Counted from the first letter of the stretch, positions 16,732-25,577 are shown. The stretch: 64,000 bases of DNA from Solirubrobacteraceae bacterium (GCA_016462625.1 JAEMSV010000005.1:30633-94632), one strand, 5' to 3'. Numbers and translations: made by a program. Notes: generated from the sequence alone by a model not told the origin.

Positions 16732-17556
16732 TCACGCGGCCTTCCGCGCGACGATGACGAGGTACTCGCTCTCGACGGCCCAGGTGCCATCGGTGGCGAC
16801 GTTCAGTTCCTCGCACATGGCGAGCAGCGCGTCGCGCAGCTCGGTCCACCGGCCGCTCTCGCTGAGCTTGTTCCGGGCCTGCAGGACCGGGCCGTAGCGA
16901 TCGACGAACGTGTCGAGCCACGCCTCGGCCGACGTGTCCGCGAACCGGACGGAGCCGCGCTCGAACGCCAGCTCGACCGGATGCTCGGCGAACAGCTCCT
17001 CGACGTGGTCGATCCGGCCCCAGCCCGGAGGGGGCGAGGCGAACGCGGGCGGCGTAGGAAGAAACGGGCCCATGATCGACCAGAAGCGGCCGATGAACCC
17101 GTCCGCTGCCCAGTTCCCCAGCGCGATCGTTCCGCCGGGACGACACACGCGGACGAGCTCCGCCGCGACGACCTCGTGGCGGGGGGCGAACTGCACCCCG
17201 ATGGCCGACAGGACGACGTCGAAGCGCTCGTCCTCGAACGGGAGATCCTCCGCGTCGGCGGCGATCCACTCGAGGTCGACGCCCGCCTGCTCCGCGCGGC
17301 GCCGACCGGCGACGAACAGCTCGGGCGTGAGGTCGGTGGCGATCACGCGCCCGCCCGCACGAGCGGCGGGGATAGCGGCGTTCCCCGTCCCGGCCGCGAC
17401 GTCGAGGACTTCGTTGCCCGGCCGGACGCCCGCGCGGGTCGCGGTGTGCTCGCCGACGGCGCTGACGAGTTCCGCGACGGCGGGGTAGTCCCCGGAGGCC
17501 CAGGTCTTGCGATGGGTGTCCTTCATGGCCTCAAGGGCCGGGATGGTGGCGCTCAC
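16732..17556 (-). CDS. SAM-dependent methyltransferase (UbiE/class I type)
   Basis: A 274-residue class I methyltransferase. The SAM-binding motif I is VLDVAAGTGNAAIPAA, motif II IATDLTPEL, then DAEDLPFEDERFDVVLSAIG and the post-motif VRVCRPGGTIALGNW. Substrate unknown. GTG 17556 is firmly placed by AGGAGG with a 6-base gap, one of the clearest ribosome sites in the window, so this gene is not leaderless. It follows the SARP regulator by 67 bases on the same strand and probably shares its transcript. It is closed off by the hairpin at 16619-16651. Confidence 0.92.
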   Translation of the reverse strand: MSATIPALEAMKDTHRKTWASGDYPAVAELVSAVGEHTATRAGVRPGNEVLDVAAGTGNAAIPAARAGGRVIATDLTPELFVAGRRRAEQAGVDLEWIAADAEDLPFEDERFDVVLSAIGVQFAPRHEVVAAELVRVCRPGGTIALGNWAADGFIGRFWSIMGPFLPTPPAFASPPPGWGRIDHVEELFAEHPVELAFERGSVRFADTSAEAWLDTFVDRYGPVLQARNKLSESGRWTELRDALLAMCEELNVATDGTWAVESEYLVIVARKAA

Positions 17557-17623
17557 GAGCGCCTCCTTTCGATCGGTTGTGTGCCGATCGTGCGGGCTGG
17601 CCGTGTGAGCGACCGTGTGAGCG

Positions 17624-19384
17624 TCAGCTGATGGCCGCCGCGAGGGCCGGGTTCTCGATGTCGGCCGCCAGGATCCGGGCGGATTCGAGTGCGCCCGCGT
17701 CGCCCAGGCGCGCGGCATGGACGAGGTTGCGCACGGTGAGCTCGCGCATCTCCGTGCGCGCGGCGAGCGCACCCAGCGCCCGGACCATCCGGCCGGCGCG
17801 TTCCTCGTCGCCCTCCCCGAGCGCGGCGACCGTCCCCGCGTCGAGGACGTGGCCCTGCACCCAGACGTAGCGGTCCGAGGCGCGGGTACAGCGCGTGCGC
17901 GCCTCGTCGATCCAGCTGCGGCCCGCTTCGCTGCGGCCCTGCGCGTGCTCGAGCAGGGACAGGCCGCGCGCGGCCATGCCCTCCCAGCAGGGGTCCTGCA
18001 GGTCGCAGGCCATCGCGAATGCGCGCTGCAGCCGGTCGGCCGCCCGGTCGGTCTCCCCGACCCGGAGGTCGAGCTCTCCGCGCATGGCCTCCGGCCAGGG
18101 CAGGAACGCGAGCCAGCGCTCGGACTCGACGATCTCCATCGAACGGTCCAGCGCCTCCGCCGCCGCCGCGTGGTCTCCCCGCAGGAGGTGGATGCGCCCG
18201 ATGAGCGACTCGGAGAACGCGACGCGACGCCACTCTCCGGCGCGCTCGCCGTGCTCGACGGACTGCGTCAGGGACGTCAGAGCGCCCGGGTAGTCGCCCA
18301 TGTCGGAGCGGTTCTGACCCTGAACGGCGAGGATCGCCGCGTGCTCGCTTGCGCTGGCCGCCAGCCGGTCGGCGCGCGCGAGGCGCTCCTCAACCGATCC
18401 GCGGCGGCCCGCGAGGGTGTCCGTGTACGCGAGCTCACGCAGTGCGCCGACGAGCGTCTCACGGTCCCCGATGCGCTCGGCGATCGCCATCGCCTGATGC
18501 AGGGACAGCGCACCCTCCTCGTCGCGCCCGCGAACCGCGTGGACCAGGGCGGAGCCGAGGGCGAGCAGGGCACGGGCCTGGACGACGTCGTCGCCGCACG
18601 CCTCCGCCTCGCCGCAGGCCTGGCGCAGGAGCCCGACCCCGTGCTCGGCCGCGCCCGCGCCGAGCGCCGCCTCACCGGCCTCGAGGTGCGCCTGCGCGGC
18701 CGCTCGGCCGCCGGTCGCGCGCGCGCCGCTGTCGGCCACCGGCCCCGCGGCGTGCCGCAGTGCCGGCGAGGGCTCGCTGCCCAGCTCGCGGCGGAACAGG
18801 CGGCGGCACGCCTCGACTTGCTCGAGCGCACCGGCACGATCGCCGCGCGCGACGAGGGCGCGGACCAGGAGCTCGTGATGCTGCTCGTCGAACGGGTCGA
18901 CGGCGACGAGCTGTGCGGCGAGCTCGGCCGCGCGCGCGGGATCGCGAGCGGCGAGGGCCTCGAGCGCGCCGTCGTGGAGCACGGCCGCCGCCTGCCCCGC
19001 GTAGCGCCCGCGCGTGACCACGAGCCAGGACTCGAACGCCGGGCTCGTCGCAAGCTCCATCCCCGCCAGCAGCTCACCGCCGGCGGAGGGCGCATGCACG
19101 TCGACCTCCACGCCCGGCGCGAGCGTCACCGTCACCGGATCGCCCTCGATGGTCGCGATCCCGTCGAGCGCCCGGCGCAGCTGGGCGAGGTTCCACCGCA
19201 GCGCGCCGAGCGGGTCGTCGGCGTCGGCGAACAGCAGCTCGGCGAGCTGACGGCGGCTCGCGGGGCGCTCGGCGAGCAGCAGGTACGCGAGCAGCGCCCA
19301 GGACTTGCGTCCCTTCGGGGCGGACACCGCCTCCCCCTCACGCAGGATCGCCGGTGCGCCAAGGAGCTGAATGGTGGCGCGCAC
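17624..19384 (-). CDS. SARP-type (AfsR/DnrI) regulator with TPR-like C terminus
   Basis: A 586-residue regulator. The N terminus is an OmpR-like winged helix (VQLLGAPAI-type strand, KGRKSWALLAYLLL, RRQLAELLF), followed by the bacterial transcriptional activation domain to about 240 (VDPFDEQHHELLVRALVARG). The rest is helical repeats with alternating Ala/Gly/Arg-rich helices, like the TPR part of AfsR/MalT-like proteins. The nucleotide-binding NB-ARC/STAND module of AfsR is absent. Such regulators activate nearby genes, and the methyltransferase downstream is the obvious candidate. Start GTG 19384 is chosen at the first residues of the winged-helix domain. Confidence 0.87.
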   Translation of the reverse strand: MRATIQLLGAPAILREGEAVSAPKGRKSWALLAYLLLAERPASRRQLAELLFADADDPLGALRWNLAQLRRALDGIATIEGDPVTVTLAPGVEVDVHAPSAGGELLAGMELATSPAFESWLVVTRGRYAGQAAAVLHDGALEALAARDPARAAELAAQLVAVDPFDEQHHELLVRALVARGDRAGALEQVEACRRLFRRELGSEPSPALRHAAGPVADSGARATGGRAAAQAHLEAGEAALGAGAAEHGVGLLRQACGEAEACGDDVVQARALLALGSALVHAVRGRDEEGALSLHQAMAIAERIGDRETLVGALRELAYTDTLAGRRGSVEERLARADRLAASASEHAAILAVQGQNRSDMGDYPGALTSLTQSVEHGERAGEWRRVAFSESLIGRIHLLRGDHAAAAEALDRSMEIVESERWLAFLPWPEAMRGELDLRVGETDRAADRLQRAFAMACDLQDPCWEGMAARGLSLLEHAQGRSEAGRSWIDEARTRCTRASDRYVWVQGHVLDAGTVAALGEGDEERAGRMVRALGALAARTEMRELTVRNLVHAARLGDAGALESARILAADIENPALAAAIS

Positions 19385-19419
19385 CTCGCAACCTTGGCAT
19401 AGTGCCGCGCGAGCTTGCC

Positions 19420-19683
19420 ATGCCGCGTTACTTCGTCACCAGAGTGCTGGGAGAGATCTCCGACGAGGAGCTTGACGCCGCAGCGCACAACTCGACCCGC
19501 GTGCGCGAGGAGTCGTTTCCGGACATCGGGTGGGAGCACTCCCACGTCGTCCGCACCCCGGAGGGACGGACGGGCTACTGCGTCTACGTGGCGTCGGACC
19601 CCGATCGCATCCGCGCACACGCCGCCGCGGCTGGGCTGCCCGCGGACTCCGTGCTCGAGATCGAGCGCGACCTCCTGCCTTAG
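19420..19683 (+). CDS. DUF4242 (SCO4226-like) small protein
   Basis: An 87-residue protein beginning MPRYFVTRVLGEISDEEL and containing SFPDIGWEHSHVV and the closing strand GYCVYVASDPDRIRAHA. This is the DUF4242 ferredoxin-like fold; the Streptomyces member SCO4226 binds nickel, but the role is not known. The start was set at ATG 19420, where the conserved strand begins. It is divergent from the SARP gene, and its TAG stop overlaps the TAA stop of the M29 peptidase on the other strand (sequence TTAG at 19680-19683). Confidence 0.88.
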   Translation: MPRYFVTRVLGEISDEELDAAAHNSTRVREESFPDIGWEHSHVVRTPEGRTGYCVYVASDPDRIRAHAAAAGLPADSVLEIERDLLP

Positions 19684-20768
19684 CCGATCCCGATGAACCG
19701 GCCGTGCTGCTGCACGAGCTCGCCGTCGGCGTAGAGCCGCCCGCCTGGGCGTAGGTCGCAGATCAGGTCCCAGTGGAGGCTCGACCGGTTCTTCCCGCCG
19801 GTCTCCGGGTACGAACGTCCTAGCGCGAGGTGCACTGTCCCCCCGATCTTCTCGTCGAAGAGGATCGTCCCGGTCGGACGGTCGATGCCGAAGTTCGTGC
19901 CGATGCCGAGCTCACCAAGGCGCTTGGCACCGTCATCGACGGCCAGTGCGTGGCGGAGGTAGTCCTCACCCTCGTCGGCGCTGGCCTCGATGACCTCGCC
20001 GTCGCGGAACGTGAGGCGCACCCCGGTGACGTGGACGCCGGCCGGGGAGGACGGGACGTCGAAGGTGATCGTCCCGTTCGCGCTCGTCTCCAGCGGCCCG
20101 GTGAAGACCTCGCCCGACGGCATGTTGCGGCGTCCGTCGGAGTTCACCCACGTGCGGCCCTTGACGTCGAGGGTGATGTCGGTGCCGTCACTCTCGATGC
20201 GGATCTCGCGCGCCTTCTTCAGCCGGCCGATGAGCTGCTCCTGGAACTCGCGCAGCTCGCCCCACGCCCGGACCGGGTCGACCTGGCCGAGGAACAGCGC
20301 CCGGCTAACGAAGTCCTCGTACTCGGCGAGGGGCATCCCGGCGCCTTCGGCGAGCGCCTCGGTGGGCCAGAGCGTGCTGCACCACGTCTTGCGCATCGTG
20401 ATCTCGCGGATCGGCTGTCGGCCGAGCGCGGCGCGCTGGAGGATCTCCGGGGCGACGTCTGCGAGCGCGCGCGTGTCCTCCGGGGCCTGGATGCCGAGGT
20501 GCGACGCGGCCTTGCGGGCCTCGTAGTAGGCGATGTCGGGCGGCTCGTCGAGCTGGCGGTCGCGCGCGTGCTCGTAGAAGAGCTGCGCCGCGCCGGGAAG
20601 CTCAGCGCGGATGATCGGCCACGCCTCGCGCTCGAGGATCGCGCGCTGGAGCTCGAGCAGGAGCGGCGCGGCGAGCGTCGTCGACCGGACCAGGACCTGA
20701 TGGCCCGGCTGGACGTCGAGGCAGTAGCCGGTCAGCAGATCGGCGAACTTGCCGGCGTCGAGGCCCAT
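19680..20768 (-). CDS. M29-family aminopeptidase (AmpS/thermophilic aminopeptidase)
   Basis: A 362-residue metallo-aminopeptidase of family M29, removing N-terminal residues from peptides. Seen are DLLTGYCLDVQPGHQVLVR at the N terminus, the first metal glutamate in NMPSGEVFTGP, a second in LGELGIGTN, and the SLHWDLICDLR region that supplies further ligands. Length and order fit the family. ATG 20768 overlaps the aminotransferase stop (ATGA), and it is the last gene of a three-gene operon with 4-base overlaps at both junctions. Confidence 0.95.
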   Translation of the reverse strand: MGLDAGKFADLLTGYCLDVQPGHQVLVRSTTLAAPLLLELQRAILEREAWPIIRAELPGAAQLFYEHARDRQLDEPPDIAYYEARKAASHLGIQAPEDTRALADVAPEILQRAALGRQPIREITMRKTWCSTLWPTEALAEGAGMPLAEYEDFVSRALFLGQVDPVRAWGELREFQEQLIGRLKKAREIRIESDGTDITLDVKGRTWVNSDGRRNMPSGEVFTGPLETSANGTITFDVPSSPAGVHVTGVRLTFRDGEVIEASADEGEDYLRHALAVDDGAKRLGELGIGTNFGIDRPTGTILFDEKIGGTVHLALGRSYPETGGKNRSSLHWDLICDLRPGGRLYADGELVQQHGRFIGIG

Positions 20769-21958
20769 CAGGCCTGCCAGCCCTCGTGCAGCGCGGCCAG
20801 CGGATCGTGCGGGTCGCGGCCGAGCTCCGCGGCCACCGCGGCGAGCAGCGCCGCCTGCGGCTCGAGCTGCGCGCCGACGCCCATCACGCCGATCCGCCAC
20901 AGCTTCCCGGCCAGCGGGCCGAGGCCGCCGGAGATCTCGATGTCGTGCTCGAGGAGCAGGGCGCGGCGGACCGCCGCCTCGTCGATGTCGTCCGGGACGC
21001 GGACCGCGAGCAGCGGGTGGAGCGTCTCGTCGGCGGGCGCGAGCCGCGGGAACCCGAGCGTGGCGAATCCGTCGCACAGCGCCTCGTGGGCGCGGCGGTG
21101 GCGCTCCCAGCGGTTCGGCAGCCAGTCGTCGACGACGGCGATCCGCAGCGCCTCGCGCAGCGCGACGTTCATGTTCGTCGGCGCCGTGTGGTGGTAGGCG
21201 CGCGCGGGAGCGTCGCTCGACGGGAGCCAGTAGTCGAGGACCAACGTGAGGTCGAAGTACCAGGAGGGCACGCGGGTCTTGCGGCCCTTCAGCTTGGCGA
21301 TCGCCCGCTCGCCGAACGTGATCGGGGCGAGCCCGGGAGGCGCGTTCAGGCACTTCTGCGAGCCGGAGAACGCGGCGTCGACTCCGGCCTCGTCGATGCG
21401 CAGCGTGTGGCCGGTCAGCGAGGTGACGCAGTCGAGCAGGAAGAGTCCGTCGCGCGCGTGGATCGCGTCGCCGAGACCGTCGAGCGGCTGCGCGACCCCG
21501 GTCGACGTCTCGCCGTGCACGACGAACAGCGCGGCGGGCGCCGGGTCGTCCTCGACCGCGGCGATCAGCGCGGCGGGATCGATCGCGCGGCCCCACTCGG
21601 CCTCGACGCGGACGACCTCGGCCCCGTGGCGCTCGAGCTCGTCGGCCATGCGCACGCCGAACAGGCCGTGCACGCCGCAGACGACGCGGTCGCCCGGCTC
21701 GATGAGGTTGGCGACCATCGCCTCCATGCCCGCGCTGCCGGTGCCGGAGACGGGGAACGCGACTCGGTTCTCGGTGACGAACGCGGTTCGCAGCAGCTCG
21801 GCGACCTCGTCCATGACCTTCCCGAAGGCGGGGTCGAGATGCCCGAGCGTCGGATGCGCGAGCGCGGCGAGGACGCGGTCGGGTACGGGGCTCGGACCGG
21901 AGCCGAGCAGAAGGCGCTCGGGGAGGCGATCGAGGTCGGGGGTGATGGTCGTCGTCAT
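20768..21958 (-). CDS. Alanine/serine-glyoxylate-type aminotransferase (PLP, class V)
   Basis: A 396-residue fold-type I PLP enzyme. LLLGSGPSPVPDRVL at the start, GTGSAGMEAMVANLIEPGD, VVHGETSTG and the PLP-lysine motif GSQKCLNAPPGLA (lysine near residue 200) match the alanine-glyoxylate/serine-glyoxylate aminotransferase group. Substrates cannot be fixed from sequence. ATG 21958 overlaps the stop of the 116-residue gene (ATGA) and its own stop overlaps the M29 start, so the three proteins are co-translated. Confidence 0.93.
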   Translation of the reverse strand: MTTTITPDLDRLPERLLLGSGPSPVPDRVLAALAHPTLGHLDPAFGKVMDEVAELLRTAFVTENRVAFPVSGTGSAGMEAMVANLIEPGDRVVCGVHGLFGVRMADELERHGAEVVRVEAEWGRAIDPAALIAAVEDDPAPAALFVVHGETSTGVAQPLDGLGDAIHARDGLFLLDCVTSLTGHTLRIDEAGVDAAFSGSQKCLNAPPGLAPITFGERAIAKLKGRKTRVPSWYFDLTLVLDYWLPSSDAPARAYHHTAPTNMNVALREALRIAVVDDWLPNRWERHRRAHEALCDGFATLGFPRLAPADETLHPLLAVRVPDDIDEAAVRRALLLEHDIEISGGLGPLAGKLWRIGVMGVGAQLEPQAALLAAVAAELGRDPHDPLAALHEGWQA

Positions 21959-22305
21959 GGGGCTTCCAGGTCGGGGAACCACTCGGCAAGGTGTTGGCGC
22001 AGGGCGTCGCGGATGAACGCGCGCTCCTCCTGCGTGGCCATCCGGAAGCGCATCAGCAGCGGCTTCTGGCCCTTCGTCGTGACGTCGCTGATCGTCCACG
22101 TGACGGCCAGGCGCTCGAACAGGAACTCCACCGCGCGGTGCCACGAGTCCTCGGTCTGCCGGGAGAGGTCGTGGAGCGTCTCGGCGTACTCGAGCCGGGT
22201 GGCGGGCGTCATGCTGCCGCGGAGCTCGAGCGCCCCGGCGTCGCCACCGTCGTAGGTCGAGGTGGGCGCCTTGAGCTTGGAGCGTTGGCGGTTGCGCTTG
22301 CCCAT
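21955..22305 (-). CDS. Hypothetical protein, first gene of the aminotransferase-M29 operon
   Basis: A 116-residue soluble protein with a basic N terminus (MGKRNRQRSKLKAP) and a helical C-terminal part with several Arg/Glu pairs (LHDLSRQTEDSWHRAVEFL, EERAFIRDALRQHLAEWF). I recognise no family. ATG 22305 is preceded by TAGATT and 7 bases, a leaderless start, so the operon promoter is here. It is divergent from the first FG-GAP gene. Confidence 0.8.
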   Translation of the reverse strand: MGKRNRQRSKLKAPTSTYDGGDAGALELRGSMTPATRLEYAETLHDLSRQTEDSWHRAVEFLFERLAVTWTISDVTTKGQKPLLMRFRMATQEERAFIRDALRQHLAEWFPDLEAP

Positions 22306-22312
22306 CCCGCCA

Positions 22313-22318
22313 AATCTA
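22313..22318 (-). promoter_or_regulatory. -10 hexamer TAGATT, leaderless promoter of the aminotransferase operon
   Basis: Minus-strand TAGATT, 7 bases, then ATG 22305. Confidence 0.65.
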
Positions 22319-22333
22319 GTGATCGGGGGAGCT

Positions 22334-22348
22334 CCGAACGGGATTCAC
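22334..22348 (+). promoter_or_regulatory. Palindromic operator CCGAAC-GGG-ATTCAC (surface-regulon motif, site A)
   Basis: The right half ATTCAC starts at 22343, exactly 27 bases before the TACGGT -10 hexamer at 22370. The same half-site and the same 27-base distance occur at 28057/28084 and 61254/61281. The site occupies the -35 region, so the binding protein could be an activator or a repressor. Confidence 0.65.
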
Positions 22349-22369
22349 CACTCACGGCAACGCGATGCA

Positions 22370-22375
22370 TACGGT
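22370..22375 (+). promoter_or_regulatory. -10 hexamer TACGGT, leaderless promoter of the first FG-GAP gene
   Basis: TACGGT is followed by 6 bases and ATG 22382. No recognisable TTGACA-type -35 box; the palindrome at 22334-22348 takes that position. Confidence 0.7.
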
Positions 22376-22381
22376 CTCGGC

Positions 22382-24115
22382 ATGTCCATGTTCACGCGCG
22401 TGTTCCTTCTCGCAACGGCCGCCGTGGCGCTGCTCCCCGGCGGCGCCGAAGCGGCGATCACCACAGAGCTGCACACCACGATTCTCGGCGGGGGACTGAC
22501 CCCGCGCGACGCGGGTGACGTCAACGGTGACGGGCGTGGCGATGTGCTGGTTCGTCTCGACGACACACCGGCCTGGGCGGTCGTCCTCGGCGCCGCGGAG
22601 AAGGGGACGGTCGACGTCCGGACCGCCGGCCCGCGGGTGCTGACGATCAAGGCGCCCCCGTACTCCTCGTGGGTCGAACCGGTCGGTGACGTCAACGGCG
22701 ACGGCAGGGATGACATCGGCGTCGGGCAGATCTCCTACACGGACCAGGGGAATCTCCCGAGCTATGTCGTGTTCGGCCGTGGCGCCGGGACGGTGGATCC
22801 GGCGGCCCTGGGGACCGGCGGTCTCGTGTTCACCGCGGCGGGCTTCGAGACCCAGCGCCTGATCCCGGTCGGCGACGTCAACGGCGACGGCCGCGCCGAC
22901 ATCGGCTTCCTTGGCCGGCTGCCGCGCAAGGCCGACGGTCTCCAGCTCGACGTCGCCGCCGTCGCGTTCGGTCGCGCGGCACCCGGCGCCATCGACGCCG
23001 GCAGGCCGGGCGCCGGCTTCCTGATCGGCAGCTCGGCGGCGAAGGGCTACGACGGCGCGACGCTCGCGAGCGTCGGGGACGTCAATCGCGACGGGAAGGC
23101 CGACCTGCTCGTGGACGTCTCGCCCGGCAATAGGGCCCGGACGGTGCTGGTGTATGGGCGTGGCGCGGACAAGGCCGTCATCGACGTCGAGAAGCTCGGG
23201 ACCGACGGCGTCGACATCCCCGGTCAGGCGAGCATCATCAACGCGTGGCCCGGTGACCTGGGCGACTTCAACGGGGACGGGCTCAGCGACCGGCGCGTCG
23301 AGTGGCCGGTCGTCTCGGGGAAGGACACGATCACCTTCAGCTCTCGCACCGCGGTCCTGTACGACCTCGTCGCCCCTGTGTCGCGAGGTCTCACGCTCCT
23401 CGCTCCCGCCCCGACGGTCGGCACGGGCGCCACCGGCACGGCCGGGAACCTCGTCGGCGACGATCTGAACGACCTCCTCGTCGACTCGACGTACTACCCG
23501 GCGATCACCGGCCGCGGCATCAGCCGCTACCCGACGAGCGTGTACCACCGCTCCGCGGTCGTCCCCGGAACGACGGCGACCGCGTCCGTCAACGTCGAGA
23601 CCGCGTCGTCCGTCGCGCACCTCGACGCGCTGCCCGCCGATCAGGTCTCCGCTTTTCGCCTGCAGCGCAACCCGAGCGGCACGCGACAGCTCGTGACGCG
23701 GCGCGACACCAGCGGGATCTACCGGATCGACTCGGCCGCATACATCTATGACGTCGTCGATCGGCCAGGGGCGGACGCCACCCCGCCGGTGGTGACCCGG
23801 TTCGGCTTCGACGTCCCGCTGGTCGAGAACGACTGCGGGAGGACCTGCCCGATCTGGCCCGGCCCGGCGGAGGCGCACCTGCGGCCGACGGTGAACGAGG
23901 CTGCGACCGTGGAGCTGAAGATCACGTGGTCGGGCAACGGCCAGACGGTCGCGACCGGGAAGGCGATCGTCCCGGCCGGGCAGTTCCCGTTCTCGTTCTC
24001 GCCGATCAAGGACCCGCCGGTCCTCCCGGCCGGGCGCTACACCGCGACACTTGTGGCGACCGACCTGGCAGGCAACAAGGCCGCGCCTGTCACCGCCACG
24101 GTGACTGTTCGCTAG
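22382..24115 (+). CDS. Secreted FG-GAP/VCBS repeat protein, paralog 1
   Basis: A 577-residue exported protein with signal peptide (MSMFTRVFLLATAAVAL, cleavage near AEA-AIT). The mature part has at least five FG-GAP repeats with calcium-binding D-x-N-x-D-G motifs: GDVNGDGRGD, GDVNGDGRDD, GDVNGDGRAD, GDVNRDGKAD and GDFNGDGLSD, which together would form an integrin-alpha-like beta propeller. The C-terminal ~110 residues, after VYDVVDRPG, form an Ig-like module ending ATDLAGNKAAPVTATVTV. It is collinear with the protein at 28133 and clearly a paralog. A role in surface structure or adhesion is inference. Its stop overlaps the next gene's stop (CTAG at 24112-24115). Confidence 0.9.
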   Translation: MSMFTRVFLLATAAVALLPGGAEAAITTELHTTILGGGLTPRDAGDVNGDGRGDVLVRLDDTPAWAVVLGAAEKGTVDVRTAGPRVLTIKAPPYSSWVEPVGDVNGDGRDDIGVGQISYTDQGNLPSYVVFGRGAGTVDPAALGTGGLVFTAAGFETQRLIPVGDVNGDGRADIGFLGRLPRKADGLQLDVAAVAFGRAAPGAIDAGRPGAGFLIGSSAAKGYDGATLASVGDVNRDGKADLLVDVSPGNRARTVLVYGRGADKAVIDVEKLGTDGVDIPGQASIINAWPGDLGDFNGDGLSDRRVEWPVVSGKDTITFSSRTAVLYDLVAPVSRGLTLLAPAPTVGTGATGTAGNLVGDDLNDLLVDSTYYPAITGRGISRYPTSVYHRSAVVPGTTATASVNVETASSVAHLDALPADQVSAFRLQRNPSGTRQLVTRRDTSGIYRIDSAAYIYDVVDRPGADATPPVVTRFGFDVPLVENDCGRTCPIWPGPAEAHLRPTVNEAATVELKITWSGNGQTVATGKAIVPAGQFPFSFSPIKDPPVLPAGRYTATLVATDLAGNKAAPVTATVTVR

Positions 24116-25296
24116 GTGCCGGCGGCCGCGCGCAGCTGCGCGGCCACGTCGCCGAGGATCGGCTCGGCGTGGCCCGGCCACGCCGCCGCCGGCTCGAGGT
24201 CGGCGAGCTTGCGCAGCGAGTGCCGCGCCTGGTCGGTGTCGTAGTTGTAGGCGTCCAGCGGCACGTAGGCCGGGACGTCCTTCGCCCAGAAGTTCACCGT
24301 GTAGAACGCGTCCGTCGTGAGCGCGATCCGGTCCGAGGGGCGGAACAGCGTGATCTGCCCCGGGGCATGGCCGGGCATGTGCACGACGCGGAAGCCCGCG
24401 ACCTCGTCGCCTTCGCTGAGGGTCTCGGCGATCGGGGTCGGCCCGCCATCCCACACCCAGCGGTGCGCAGCCCGGTGGATCCAGCGATGGGGAGCGGGGA
24501 CGTCGCGTAGCTTGTCGTCCCAGTAGCGCCAGCCGCCGCTGCCCTCCGCGTCGATGCGCTCGTCGGTGTGGCAGTAGACGGGAACGCCGAGTGCGGGTGC
24601 GGTCCCGCGGTGGTCGGTGTGGCCGTGGCCGAGCACGACCCGCGTCAGCCCGCCGAGCCGCGCGGCGGCGGCCCGTACGGACGGCAGCATCACGCGCGCC
24701 CCCGCGTCGAACATCAGGACACCCTCGCCGTCCTGCACGAAGTACACGTTGCAGCGCCCGAGCGCGCCCTGCAGGCGCCAGACCCCGTCGGCGACCTCCG
24801 TCGCCTCCTGGTGGTCGTTCATCTTCTGGCCGAAGCGCACGCGGGCGTTGAACGCCTGCTTGCCTGTCTCCTCGGCGCGCGATCCCTCGGGCGGCAGGCC
24901 GCCGACCTGTCGCAGCAGCGTGGCGCTGTCGGCGTAGGCGTCGTTGCGCACGACCTTGCCGTTGCGCACGCGCACGACGTCCGTGCCCTCGAGGAAGAGC
25001 GGCGCGCCGTTGGGCTCCAGGCCCTGCAGCTGCCCGGGGCCCGCGAAGGTCCCGCGGGCCTGCCAGCGGACGACGCCGACGTCACCCTCGGAGACGAAGT
25101 CGAGGATCTCGAAGTCGAAGTCCGGGACGGCCTCCCACAGCTCGTCGAAGAACGCCACGACCTCCGCCTTGCCGCCCTTCGGCAGCACCCCGCGGATCTC
25201 GACCTCCGCGTCCTCGGCGTACCACTCGCGCTGCGCGCCGCGGTCACCCTGCTCGATGGCCTCGAAGTAGGCCCGTGCCTTCGCTCCCTCGCCCAT
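24112..25296 (-). CDS. SnoaL-like domain fused to a metallo-beta-lactamase-fold hydrolase
   Basis: A 394-residue two-domain protein. Residues about 5-125 are a SnoaL/NTF2-like fold (ARAYFEAIEQGDRGAQREWY, FFDELWEAVPDFDFEILDF, VRVRNGKVVRNDAYAD). Residues about 165-390 are a metallo-beta-lactamase domain with the zinc motif in GHGHTDHRG (HxHxDH), HMPGHAPGQITL, an acidic ligand in ALTTDAFY and the last histidine in AWPGHAEPI. SnoaL domains bind or isomerise small ring compounds; MBL enzymes hydrolyse esters, amides or thioesters. The substrate is unknown. Monocistronic. Confidence 0.9.
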   Translation of the reverse strand: MGEGAKARAYFEAIEQGDRGAQREWYAEDAEVEIRGVLPKGGKAEVVAFFDELWEAVPDFDFEILDFVSEGDVGVVRWQARGTFAGPGQLQGLEPNGAPLFLEGTDVVRVRNGKVVRNDAYADSATLLRQVGGLPPEGSRAEETGKQAFNARVRFGQKMNDHQEATEVADGVWRLQGALGRCNVYFVQDGEGVLMFDAGARVMLPSVRAAAARLGGLTRVVLGHGHTDHRGTAPALGVPVYCHTDERIDAEGSGGWRYWDDKLRDVPAPHRWIHRAAHRWVWDGGPTPIAETLSEGDEVAGFRVVHMPGHAPGQITLFRPSDRIALTTDAFYTVNFWAKDVPAYVPLDAYNYDTDQARHSLRKLADLEPAAAWPGHAEPILGDVAAQLRAAAGT

Positions 25297-25321
25297 GGGG
25301 GCGAGCCTACCTACACGCGCG

Positions 25322-25564
25322 CTAGGCCTGGTCGGGCCAGTGGCCGTGCTCGTCGAAGTACCTGCGCGCGGCCTGCTCGTCGTCGCGCTCGGACTCGCCG
25401 CTGACGCCGACGCGGTGCAGGATGTTCAGGAGGAAGACCGACAGCCCGGCGCCGATGAGCGCAGCCCCGCCGTCGGCGGACTCGAGGTTCGGGTTGATCG
25501 CGAAGGCGATGAGGCCGGAGAGCACGATCAACGCCGGCAGGATGTACCGAACGAAGAACAGCAC
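25322..25564 (-). CDS. Small membrane protein with two predicted helices
   Basis: An 80-residue protein: helix 1 in LFFVRYILPALIVLSGLIAF, a short loop with a GG, helix 2 in LIGAGLSVFLLNILHRVG, then a charged tail (ESERDDEQAARRYFDEHG) ending in WPDQA. No family recognised. GTG 25564 is chosen because TAGACT lies exactly 7 bases before it (leaderless). That hexamer overlaps the stop codon of the lipoprotein gene upstream. Confidence 0.8.
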   Translation of the reverse strand: MLFFVRYILPALIVLSGLIAFAINPNLESADGGAALIGAGLSVFLLNILHRVGVSGESERDDEQAARRYFDEHGHWPDQA

Positions 25565-25571
25565 GACACCC

Positions 25572-25577
25572 AGTCTA
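25572..25577 (-). promoter_or_regulatory. -10 hexamer TAGACT overlapping an upstream stop codon
   Basis: Minus-strand TAGACT, then 7 bases and GTG 25564. The first three bases of the hexamer (25577-25575) are the TAG stop of the lipoprotein gene. Confidence 0.65.
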
